A DNA stretch of 64,000 bases from Xanthobacter dioxanivorans (GTDB taxonomy: Bacteria; Pseudomonadota; Alphaproteobacteria; Rhizobiales; Xanthobacteraceae), in NCBI RefSeq assembly GCF_016807805.1, contig NZ_CP063364.1, positions 62,001 to 126,000 of the forward strand, written 5' to 3'. How positions within the stretch are numbered: the first letter of the stretch is position 1; each line of letters starts with the position of its first letter. A program made the position numbers and the translations under genes. The notes under the pieces were generated by a model. It was not told where the DNA came from. It made no database searches and was given only the letters and a program-made list of their open reading frames with translations. Below are positions 9,544 through 17,173 of this stretch, in pieces.

Positions 9544-9990
9544 CTATTCCGGAGCGCCGCCGGCGGCGGCAGCAGGAGCAGCCTCGTTGGACTCCTGCCG
9601 GCTGCGCGCCCTGGTAGCGGCCGCCCTGGCCTTGTCGGCTCGCGAGGCGGAAAAGCTCGGAGCGTTCATAGGATAGGACGCTGGCAGGCCCCACTTTGCC
9701 CGGTAGTCGGCCGGGGTCATGCCCATCGCCGTGAGGTGCTTGGTCAACGTGAGGAATTTGCGGCCCGTCTCGAGGCAGACGATGTGGTCAGGAAAGACCG
9801 ACTTGTCGATGGGGACGGCGGGAGTTGGCCCCTGCCGCCCCTGGGGAAGGTCCGCCTTCTTCAAAGCCGTGTGGACGGCTTCAACGAATCCCGGCAGATC
9901 GCTCGCATTGAGCGGGTTCTTCTGCAGGAAGGCACAGACGATATCCTTCGCATAGGTGAGGACCGTCAGTTCGGAGTTGGACGTTGGCAT
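9544..9990 (-). CDS. MucR/Ros-family regulator (short form)
   Basis: 148 residues, the normal MucR length. Core motif: FPDHIVCLETGRKFLTLTKHL then MTPADYRAKWGLPASYPMNAPS. This is the canonical MucR arrangement with a C-x-x-x-G finger and the conserved KWGLP motif. A Ser/Arg/Ala-rich tail follows. It is the second MucR-like gene within 1.2 kb and on the other strand, so the two may regulate each other. It is probably translated with the IcmC-like gene downstream. Confidence 0.88.
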   Translation of the reverse strand: MPTSNSELTVLTYAKDIVCAFLQKNPLNASDLPGFVEAVHTALKKADLPQGRQGPTPAVPIDKSVFPDHIVCLETGRKFLTLTKHLTAMGMTPADYRAKWGLPASYPMNAPSFSASRADKARAAATRARSRQESNEAAPAAAAGGAPE

Positions 9991-10014
9991 TGTTGGTTTT
10001 CTCGTGGGATGCCG

Positions 10015-10347
10015 TTATTTGAGCGCCTTGGGCGCCGCTGCTTTCTGCTCGATCACCTCCAAGCGTTCCTCCAGGTCTTTGACCCGCTGAAACAGCTCGT
10101 CGATCCGGGTGTCCCTCGGATCGGCCTCGGGCATCGGCGCCACATAGGCGGCGCTGGGCGGCGGCGCTCGATATGAGAAGCCCGGCTGACCGGGCTTTGA
10201 ACCGACCTCGGACGCGGGTCCCGCGGCCGCCGGCGGCACGCCCATCAGCACCGCACCGGCAAGAGCGAGAGCGAGCCCGGCACACCGCCGACTTCGGGGC
10301 ACCCTCTCCCCTGCCCTCCTCCCGTAGTCACTACCGTGTCGCCCCAT
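10015..10347 (-). CDS. Small exported coiled-coil protein
   Basis: 110 residues from the ATG at 10347, with GGAGG directly upstream inside the end of the M23 gene. Signal-like N-terminus (AGLALALAGAVLMGVPPAAA), a Pro/Tyr-rich middle, and a C-terminal heptad region (TRIDELFQRVKDLEERLEVI) that should form a short coiled coil. Overlaps the peptidase gene by 17 bases. Function unknown; a periplasmic partner of the peptidase or of the transfer machine is possible. Confidence 0.65.
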   Translation of the reverse strand: MGRHGSDYGRRAGERVPRSRRCAGLALALAGAVLMGVPPAAAGPASEVGSKPGQPGFSYRAPPPSAAYVAPMPEADPRDTRIDELFQRVKDLEERLEVIEQKAAAPKALK

Positions 10348-11287
10348 CCACCTCCTCCACCAGCAAATGCGCCATCGCGCTGTCCATTTGGGCCTGGTAG
10401 GCCAGCGCTGAGGACTGAGCCGTCTGCGCGAGCTCAGCAGTGGTCTGCTTCGCAAGCTCCACGACGACGCCGCGTCGCTCCTGGCCGGCCATGGTTGCAG
10501 CGAAGCCCTCGCTTCCCGATCTGTTGGTGGACTGGCTATCCAGGGCCGCGTCGGATGAGCCAGTGCCCGTGGTGCTGGCAAGACGAGGGTTCTCGAAGGT
10601 CGTTTGGTCAGGCGAGCAGGTTCGGGGGAGGGTCTGGCTGCGCCACCCGCCCATCTGGGGCCCATAGACAGCCGGCTGGCCGCCTGAGCCGTCAAACGGG
10701 ATCTGGTGGTCGAGGAACGGCTCGGGGTTCACGAGGTACCACGCGGTGGGCATCGCGCTCTTGATCTGGTCCGCCGTCAAAGGCGTGCCAGATTTACCGG
10801 CCCCTTCGCGCCAGACACGCCCTGCAGCGCCGCTCGCCTGCAACGCATCGCCTCGCATCATCGCGCCCAGGTGGAGATGAACCGGACAGTTCGCGAGTCC
10901 CGAACATCCCATCTCGCCGATCTGCTGGCCTGCCGACACGTTCTTGCCGTTCAGCTCGGTCAGGACACGGCGCATGTGCATGTAGAGAAATCGCATGTCG
11001 CCTGACGTGACGGTCGCATAGTTGCCGGCGCCGCGGGCCTGGTAGCTGAAAGAGACCGTGCCGTTGGTCCCCGACAGGATGGGATCGCCCATGCCTGCAC
11101 TGTTCGTGATGTCGAGGCCCTGATGCCAACCGGCGGAGGCTCGTCCAGTACGGTCCACCCCGTAGGGTGAGACGATCTTCTCTCCACCGCCCGAATTGGT
11201 GCGGTGGACGAGACAGGTCGCAGCTTCGGCGACGCCGATGATTGAGACCGCGCCGGCAAGCGCTATGATGGCCGAAATTGCTCGCAT
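10331..11287 (-). CDS. M23-family peptidoglycan endopeptidase, exported
   Basis: 318 residues with a signal peptide (about 1-22). The LytM/M23 domain shows H55-x3-D59 in GWHQGLDI and the HLHLG motif near 137-141, the expected zinc ligands. A C-terminal region rich in Ala/Gln helices follows from about 235. Such enzymes cut cross-links in the cell wall; in a conjugation region it probably opens peptidoglycan for the channel, in the role VirB1-type lysozymes play elsewhere. First gene of a minus-strand operon running to 8973. Confidence 0.88.
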   Translation of the reverse strand: MRAISAIIALAGAVSIIGVAEAATCLVHRTNSGGGEKIVSPYGVDRTGRASAGWHQGLDITNSAGMGDPILSGTNGTVSFSYQARGAGNYATVTSGDMRFLYMHMRRVLTELNGKNVSAGQQIGEMGCSGLANCPVHLHLGAMMRGDALQASGAAGRVWREGAGKSGTPLTADQIKSAMPTAWYLVNPEPFLDHQIPFDGSGGQPAVYGPQMGGWRSQTLPRTCSPDQTTFENPRLASTTGTGSSDAALDSQSTNRSGSEGFAATMAGQERRGVVVELAKQTTAELAQTAQSSALAYQAQMDSAMAHLLVEEVDGATR

Positions 11288-11308
11288 GGTAAGCTTGAAT
11301 TTAACGGG

Positions 11309-11369
11309 TTCATCGCGGCGATCAACGGCTTATGTGTCGCTTATCGCTGCTGATCGTATTTTATTGGCA
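11309..11369. promoter_or_regulatory. TTATC/GATC repeat array upstream of the M23 operon
   Basis: Six units at 10-11 bp spacing (ttcatcgcgg, cgatcaacgg, cttatgtgtc, cttatcgctg, ctgatcgtat, tttattggca). Lies 22 bases upstream of the M23 start and upstream of the parA centromere. Probable binding site for the shared plasmid regulator described under findings. Confidence 0.6.
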
Positions 11370-11475
11370 GTCAGCGGTTTCGCCACGGGGGCCTAGTCGA
11401 GGACCTGGCCGCTCCGTGCCTGCCACCTGCCCGGCGCGGATATGTTCGCATATCGTCGGATATCCTGGAAATATA

Positions 11476-11673
11476 TCCATAGCTAGCCCACCTTTCCGAT
11501 ATTGCCCACCATTCCCATATTGCCAACCTTGCCTAGATTGGCGGGCTTGCCCGCCTTGCCTAGGTGGGCCGCCTTGCCCAGCTCGCCAAGGCGGCCCACC
11601 TTGCCGAGATTGGCAAGACAGTATAGATTGGCGAGCTAGGCTAGGTTGCCTAGCTTGCCTATCTTGCTGGCTC
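11476..11673 (+). repeat. 22 x 9-bp direct repeat array, putative centromere (parS) of the ParA system
   Basis: Twenty-two successive 9-mers in perfect register from tccatagct (11476) to tgctggctc (11673). Consensus is close to TGCCtAgcT; several units are reverse-oriented (aggctaggt, tggcgagct, tggcaagac). It lies 30 bases before parA. Because 9 is a multiple of 3, it yields a meaningless open frame rich in Pro and Cys. In type Ib systems the small DNA-binding partner binds such short repeats upstream of parA. Confidence 0.85.
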
Positions 11674-11703
11674 GCGGAGCGGGCCGTTACCGGAGCGCAT
11701 GGA

Positions 11704-12417
11704 ATGGCCGTGATCGTCTTCGCCAACTCAAAGGGCGGCGCCGGGAAATCGACGACCGCGCTGGTCGTCGCCTCAACCCTGGCCGAACAGGGCCTGCGGG
11801 TTTGCATCCTCGACTGTGACCCCAACCGCCCGCTGTCGGCGTGGAAGGCGCTCGCCAAGACCAAAACGAACCTGGTCGTCATGGACGACGTGACGGAAGA
11901 GAACCTGTTCAAAGTCATCAAGGAGGTCGCGGACCCGAGAGCAGGGGGCTACGACCACGTCATCGTGGATCTTGAGGGAACGGCATCGCTTCTGGTCTCG
12001 CGTGCAATCTCTCGCGCCAACCTGGTCATCATCCCCATGCAGGCGTCGCCGCTGGACACAGATCAGGCGGCCCGGGCGACGAACCTGATCGTGCAAGAAG
12101 AAGAGCACCTGGAGCGTCCCATCCCCTATGTCGTCGCGTTCACCCGGACATCCACGGCGATCGCGACCCGGATCGAACGGACCGTCCGGCGGGAACTGCA
12201 GGACGCACGCATCCCCGTGCTCGACACACATCTGAATGACCGAGCGGCCTTCAAGCAGCAGTTCCTGGACGGCCTGACGATCTATGAGCTCGATTCCGAG
12301 CACGTGAGCAATCTCGCCGCGGCTCAGAAGAACGCACGGCTCTTCACCGCCGAAGTCATGACGGCGCTGACGGGAGAAAAGTTCGACGCCGAGGCTGTTA
12401 TGGAAGAGGTCGCATGA
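11704..12417 (+). CDS. parA: ParA-family partition ATPase (type Ib)
   Basis: 237 residues, starting [17 protein letters not shown]: the deviant Walker A of ParA/MinD proteins (residues 10-17). Further motifs are [15 protein letters not shown] (signature Asp) and [11 protein letters not shown] (Walker B). There is no N-terminal helix-turn-helix extension, which places it in the short, type Ib class. The long open frame upstream (from 11332) is the repeat array and not coding. Coupled by overlap to the small partner gene. Ensures stable inheritance by ATP-driven positioning. Confidence 0.93.
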   Translation: MAVIVFANSKGGAGKSTTALVVASTLAEQGLRVCILDCDPNRPLSAWKALAKTKTNLVVMDDVTEENLFKVIKEVADPRAGGYDHVIVDLEGTASLLVSRAISRANLVIIPMQASPLDTDQAARATNLIVQEEEHLERPIPYVVAFTRTSTAIATRIERTVRRELQDARIPVLDTHLNDRAAFKQQFLDGLTIYELDSEHVSNLAAAQKNARLFTAEVMTALTGEKFDAEAVMEEVA

Positions 12418-12787
12418 TGAGCGACAGTCCGCGCTTCAAATTCGCGACGAAACCCGTCGTCGCCCCACCGCCCGAACCCACGCCGGAACAGGCAGCCAAG
12501 CTCGATGAAGTCGCGCGCCAGGCCGGCTTCCAAAGCCGGCAGCCGGCCAACGACCTGGAAAAGACGACCAGCACGCCCCCGAGAGGCGGGCAGCACCCGC
12601 CGCCCCGCTGCTTACACCTAAAAAGCGTGTATCCAGACGCGATCCCGACATGCCCTCTCACCAAGTGTACGTCAAAGGACCCATGGATCGCGTCAATCGC
12701 TTCGTCACCTACTGTGACGAACACAGATTGACCTATATCGATGCCATTGACCAACTTCTCGACATGGCCGAGGGCAAGTCAAAGTAA
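12414..12787 (+). CDS. Putative centromere-binding partner of ParA, frameshifted
   Basis: The ATG at 12414 overlaps the parA stop. As printed the frame ends at 12731 with a low-complexity tail. Adding one base in the C5 run 12576-12580 gives a 124-residue protein ending [33 protein letters not shown], a sensible helical C-terminus, stopping 31 bases before a terminator. By position and size it is the DNA-binding (ParB/ParG-like) half of the type Ib module that would bind the 9-bp repeats. No ribbon-helix-helix pattern is obvious by eye. Confidence 0.75.
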
Positions 12788-12818
12788 GCCTTGCGAAGAA
12801 CCCCTTCAGCAAACGAAA

Positions 12819-12842
12819 GGCGCCCAACCGGGCGCCTTTTTT
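12819..12842 (+). terminator. Rho-independent terminator of the parA operon
   Basis: GGCGCCC-AACC-GGGCGCC stem-loop (12819-12836) followed by six T. Confidence 0.93.
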
Positions 12843-12871
12843 GTGGCCCCACGCCCCCTATTTTACCAATC

Positions 12872-12911
12872 GTTATCAACCGTTGATAACGGTTCACAAC
12901 GGTTGCAAACG
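12872..12911. repeat. Four 10-bp GTTATCAAC-type repeats
   Basis: gttatcaacc, gttgataacg, gttcacaacg, gttgcaaacg in exact 10-bp register, between the parA terminator and the topoisomerase promoter region. The first two form a palindrome (ATCAACCGTTGAT). Units are nearly identical to those at 29846-29935 upstream of parM, so the same protein should bind both. Confidence 0.7.
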
Positions 12912-12978
12912 AAACCCCGCCCGGCACTCCGGCCTTCACCGGGGCAATGCTCCGTAGCGGTCTCGCAACCCCAGCGCC

Positions 12979-13006
12979 AAAAAAATGGCGGAGCCGAAGC
13001 TCCGCC
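12979..13006 (-). terminator. Rho-independent terminator, minus strand
   Basis: Eight-bp stem with a TTCG tetraloop followed by A and seven T on the minus strand. No protein gene ends here, so it serves the candidate sRNA. Confidence 0.85.
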
Positions 13007-13100
13007 AGTGGTTGCGCAAGAAGGGGAAACGCTCAGAGGTCCGGTCACTCCAATTCTCGAGGGGCGGTCAGGTGAGTCAAAAACCGCACAACACCTCAGC
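12979..13100 (-). ncRNA. Candidate small RNA (about 120 nt) with own promoter and terminator
   Basis: On the minus strand a perfect -35 box TTGACA (13135-13130) is followed 17 bases later by GATTGT (13112-13107, weak -10), predicting a start near 13100. Downstream is a strong terminator: GGCGGAGC-TTCG-GCTCCGCC then A and seven T (13006-12979). No open frame lies between. It would be transcribed opposite to topA, between partition and processing genes. No known sRNA family was recognised. Confidence 0.5.
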
Positions 13101-13150
13101 AATCAAACAATCGCGGCCTCATCGCGCCTTGTCAACACGCTTGTGCAGAC

Positions 13151-13180
13151 TTATGCATGGTTTATCATCGTTTATCGCCC
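13151..13180. promoter_or_regulatory. TTATC repeat array upstream of the topoisomerase operon
   Basis: Three 10-bp units: ttatgcatgg, tttatcatcg, tttatcgccc, ending 28 bases before the topoisomerase ATG. Probable operator for the 13208-23233 operon. Confidence 0.6.
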
Positions 13181-13207
13181 TTCACGGGCCCATGCGCGAG
13201 CGATGCA

Positions 13208-15483
13208 ATGCGACTGCTCATTGTCGAAAGTCCGAATAAAACCAAGAAGATACAGCAGTTCCTCGGGGACGGTTGGACGGTGGCCGCGAGCTTCGGCCAT
13301 ATTCGTGACCTGCCTGTGGACGCGGTGGGCGTGAGCGCGCCCGATTATCGGCCCAGCTACATTGTCCCCCCGAAGAGCAAGGATCACGTCCAGCGCCTGC
13401 GGCAGCTGGCGGAAAGGGCGACCGAAGTCTTCCTTGCTACCGACCCGGACCGCGAAGGCGAGGCCATCTCCTGGCACATTCAGCAGGCGTTGAAGCTCAA
13501 GGCGCCCAAGCGGGTCACGTTCACAGAGATCACGGAGAAGGCCGTCACCGCGGCCGTTCGCTCCCCCCGCACCATCGACGATGACCTAGTGCGCGCCCAG
13601 GAGGCGCGACGGGTTCTTGATCGCCTCGTCGGATATGAGGTCTCTCCCATCCTCACCCGGGCCGTGGGGACCGGAGCAAGCGCTGGCCGAGTCCAGAGCC
13701 CTGCCGTTCGCCTGGTAGTGGACCGCGAAGAGCAGATCGAGAAGTTCCGCGAGACCAAGCATTTCGGCGCCCGCGTCGTGTTCGACGGCGGCGCGTGGAA
13801 CGCCGAATGGGACACCAAGCCCTTTCTGAAGGCCGGCGAGGAATATCTTCTCGACAAGGGCCGAGCCGCCCTGGCGGCAGGTTGCCGGGATTTCAAGGTC
13901 ATCAGCAGCGAGAAGAAGCCAGTCCAGCGCCAGCCGCCGGCGCCGTTCACCACATCGACCCTCCTGCAGGCCGCCTCGGCCAGGCTGGGGTTTAAGCCGG
14001 AATATACCCAGGGCCTTGCCCAGAAGCTCTTCGAGGGCGGGCACATCACCTATCATCGGACCGACAGCCAGAACCTGTCCGACGAGGCGATCGCCGAGAT
14101 CCGCGCGCTCGCTGCCGACCGCGACTGGCCGCTGCCTGCTTCACCGCGCAGATGGGGATCGCGCGAGGGCGCGCAGGAGGCCCACGAGGCTATTCGGCCG
14201 ACGCATTGGGAGAACGAAGCCGCCGGCGACGATGCCGACCAGCAGCGCCTCTACGCCCTTATCTGGCAGCGCGCGGCGGCGTGCCAACTCGCAGCGGCGG
14301 AGTATTTCGCGACGACGAACGTGCTCGATGCGGAGAACGGACCCGACACGTATCGATTCACGGCGCGCGGACGCGTGCTCAAGGCGCCGGGCTTCCTCGT
14401 GCTCACCATGAAGGATGGCGACGAGGAAGAGGACGACGGCGACAAGGGCGGGGAGGGGAGCGGGGGTGCCGTGCCCATCCTGCAGCCCGGCACCAGGAAG
14501 ACAGCAGACAGCGGCGAAGTTCTCGCCAAGGCGACCAAGCCGCCGGCCCGGTACACCCAGGCAACGCTCATCAAGGAGCTCGAGAAGGAAGGCATCGGCC
14601 GGCCGTCCACCTACGCCTCGATCCTGGCCACGATCATCACCAAGCGGCAGTACGTCGCCGAGCAGAAGAAATACCTCGTGCCAACCCCTCTGGGGCGCAT
14701 GGTGGTGAGCGCTCTCAAGGGCAAGTTCTCATTCGTCGAGCTCGCCTTCACCCGCGACGCGGAGGAGCAGCTCGACCAGATCGCCCAGGGCAAGGCCCAA
14801 TACCAGCCCGTGATCGCCGGCATGCACGCACGCCTGCACCAGGAAATGGGCGCCATGGGTTACGACCCCAACGCACCGTTCCCCCCTCCGAAAAGCAGGC
14901 CTCCTTCGCTCGGAAAATCGCCGAGACCGTTGGACTGCCCCTCTCGGAAGACGCCCTGGCCAGTGCGGCACTGCTGAAGGCCTTCATCGACGCCAACATC
15001 GAGAAGTACAACGGCGTCAAGGATGCCGCCTTCGCCCAGCGCATGTCCGCCGAGCCGGCCTCCGAGAAGCAGATCGCTGTGATCCAGAAGGCGATCACAG
15101 AGGGGCGAGCAGACGCGCCCGAGGGTTGGCCGTCCGTTACGAAGCTCACGGCCTCGAAGCTCCTGGACCAAATCATGGGTTCGGGCGGGGGCGGCGGCGA
15201 GCGCAAGGGCTCCTCGAGCGGCGGCCGCAAGGGCGCCGCCGCCGGCAAGAGTGCAGGCAAGGGCAGGGGAGGGGGGCGCTCGGCCGGCGGAGCCGCCGCC
15301 TCGTCCACCCGATCAACCGGTGAAGCCCGATATGCCTCGGACAAGCAGATGGACCTGCTGCGCACCCTTGTCGGCGACAAGAAGATCCCGGCCCCGGCCG
15401 GCTGGCCGGACAAGGTCCTCATGTCGGACGCCAGCACCGCGCTCGACAAGGTTTTCAAAAGCAGGAAGGGAAGCTCGAAATGA
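13208..15483 (+). CDS. Type IA DNA topoisomerase (TraE/TopA-like) with three C-terminal SEKQ repeats, frameshifted
   Basis: 758 residues after correction. MRLLIVESPNKTKKIQQFL opens the TOPRIM domain; DPDREGEAISWHI lies near residue 78; the active-site Tyr lies in HITYHRTDS near 282. Such enzymes relax or decatenate single-stranded or negatively supercoiled DNA and are common on IncP and IncI plasmids (TraE). At the C6 run 14881-14886 one base appears missing; with it the frame continues through three repeats starting SEKQASFARK, SEKQIAVIQK and SDKQMDLLRT, separated by a Gly/Ser/Lys-rich linker. The ATG at 13208 is preferred over the upstream one inside the repeat region. Confidence 0.9.
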
Positions 15484-16082
15484 ACGCGGTTCAGGCCGTG
15501 TGGCCGGCGCCGGCGCGCCGGTCCTTCGGACAACGCCTGCTGAAGGCGTCGCCCCTGGTGATGAGGACCGAGCAGGTGGCGGAGGCTCGGCCGCCCCGCT
15601 GCGCCTCCTGCTGGAGCTCAGACATCCTCCTCGTCGAGCAGGGCCGGCTCGTGATCCCCGGATTGCCGTCCGAGCTTCACGGCCGCGTCGAGGCCTCCTT
15701 CACCGACTATGGATGCCCCTCCTGCGGCGCGCACTCGCACCAGCTCACGCTGGCCTGCGTGAGCGTGCCCGATCCATGCGGCATCGGACACTGCTCCCCC
15801 GAGGACCTGGTCCAGGAGCCCGACGCCACCGAGCATTTCCTCGCAAGCGCCGAGAGCGGCGAGGAATGGTCCATCACCCGGCGACACTACCGGACCGGGC
15901 AGATGGCGTGTGGCGGTGCAGCGCTGCTGCCGCGCGGGCCGTTCGTCGCGGATCTGCACCGCTTCGGACCTCTCAAGGGAACCATGCGACGCCTGGGCAC
16001 CAGCGCTGGCGCCATCAAGCTCATGGAGCGTCTTGCTCCGGCGGCCGAGCGCTTTTTGCACGCCCAGCCGTCTAGCCGCTGA
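15480..16082 (+). CDS. Cys-rich protein of unknown function
   Basis: 200 residues, coupled to the topoisomerase by ATGA overlap. Two Cys pairs (CASCWSSD near 40 and CPSCGAHSH near 80) suggest one zinc-ribbon, followed by PDPCGIGHC. The C-terminal third is helical (GAIKLMERLAPAAERF). No signal peptide. Function not recognised. Confidence 0.7.
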   Translation: MNAVQAVWPAPARRSFGQRLLKASPLVMRTEQVAEARPPRCASCWSSDILLVEQGRLVIPGLPSELHGRVEASFTDYGCPSCGAHSHQLTLACVSVPDPCGIGHCSPEDLVQEPDATEHFLASAESGEEWSITRRHYRTGQMACGGAALLPRGPFVADLHRFGPLKGTMRRLGTSAGAIKLMERLAPAAERFLHAQPSSR

Positions 16083-16111
16083 AAATTTACGTGTAGCCGG
16101 GAGAACCCACC

Positions 16112-17173
16112 ATGCTCTCATCCCACAACCGACCGCTCGCTCTGCAGCCGGATGATCCATCCGCAGGCCTGACTGCCCAGGAATTGCGGGCGCGTGCCCG
16201 TGAAGTGCATCAGCGCCTCCGCCCGGTGCAAACGCCTCGCGTCCGCCCGAGGGCGGCGGTCCCGGTTGCCCGCCCCCTTCCGGAGCTGATCGTGCGGGGC
16301 ATGCAGAACGACGCAGCCCTAGCGGCGATCGAAATGCTGGCGGCGCGCAAGATCCCGGGGCCCTTGTACATCTGGGGCGGGCGCGGTCTCGGCAAGACCA
16401 CGATCGCCCAGGCCTCGGCGGCGATCTGCCCCGCGGCCAAGGTCATTGACGATGCGGATCGATGGCACGAGATCGCTGCATGCGCATTGATCGATCGGGG
16501 TCCGCTCATCCTGACCGGACCGAGGCCGCCGGGGCAGCTCGAGCAAGGCGAGCTGGGCACGTTGCTGACCCACGCCCTGGTGGTGGAGCTCCGCCCGTTC
16601 GATCGGGACTTCGCCCTGGCGCTCGCCACCAACATGATTACCGCCCAGCAGTTGCACACCCCCAGCCTTCAGGTTCCGCCCGCGGTGCTCGATACCGTGG
16701 TGAATGTCCCCGACCTTGATGGCCACAAGCTGGCTGGGCTGCTCAAGGGTCTCGCCTTTGCCGCGGCGCGCGGAGAAGAGCTGACGCCGGCCACTGTGGA
16801 GCGCCTGCGCAACGACCTCATCGACCCGCACGCTGTCGACTCGCGCATCACGATCCGTCTGATCCAGCGCGTCGTGGCGGAGCATTTCGGCATCACAACC
16901 AGCGTCCTCATATCCCATCGTCGGCACAAGACCATCGTTGAGCCGCGACAGATCGCCGTGGCGCTCTGCAAGCGCATGACGCCCCGGTCCATGCCGGAGA
17001 TCGGTCGCATGTTTTTGCGCGACCACACCACCATCCTGCACGCAATCCGCAAGCTCGATGGCCTCGAGGTCAGCTCGCCGGAGATGCGCAGGCTGCTGGC
17101 CCTTCTGGCCCAGAAGGTGCGCCGTCAGGCCGATGCCGACGCCATGGCCCGCTACGCAAGCGAGGACGCATGA
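16112..17173 (+). CDS. DnaA-like AAA+ protein with DnaA domain IV
   Basis: 353 residues. A Walker A-like GGRGLGKTTI lies near residue 90 and a VIDDADRW Walker B-like segment near 113. The C-terminal domain (about 245-325) reads SHRRHKTIVEPRQIAVALC, then SMPEIGRMFLRDHTTILHA. This is the DnaA domain IV signature that binds DnaA boxes. It lacks the long N-terminal DnaB-binding domain of chromosomal DnaA. HdaA-like or phage DnaA-like regulators are alternatives, but Hda lacks domain IV. It may help plasmid replication or compete for DnaA boxes. Confidence 0.85.
   Translation: MLSSHNRPLALQPDDPSAGLTAQELRARAREVHQRLRPVQTPRVRPRAAVPVARPLPELIVRGMQNDAALAAIEMLAARKIPGPLYIWGGRGLGKTTIAQASAAICPAAKVIDDADRWHEIAACALIDRGPLILTGPRPPGQLEQGELGTLLTHALVVELRPFDRDFALALATNMITAQQLHTPSLQVPPAVLDTVVNVPDLDGHKLAGLLKGLAFAAARGEELTPATVERLRNDLIDPHAVDSRITIRLIQRVVAEHFGITTSVLISHRRHKTIVEPRQIAVALCKRMTPRSMPEIGRMFLRDHTTILHAIRKLDGLEVSSPEMRRLLALLAQKVRRQADADAMARYASEDA

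Noticed and set aside
11450..11475. oriT nick site (cggatatcctgg resembles ATCCTG)
   Set aside because: There is no relaxase gene or inverted repeat beside it, and the six-base match is expected by chance.
11476..11673. CRISPR array
   Set aside because: Units are 9 bp without spacers, with no cas genes; it is a tandem direct-repeat array upstream of parA.
11332..11703. N-terminal extension of ParA
   Set aside because: This region is the 22 x 9-bp array and translates to Pro/Cys repeats only because 9 is divisible by 3; ParA proper begins with the ATG at 11704.
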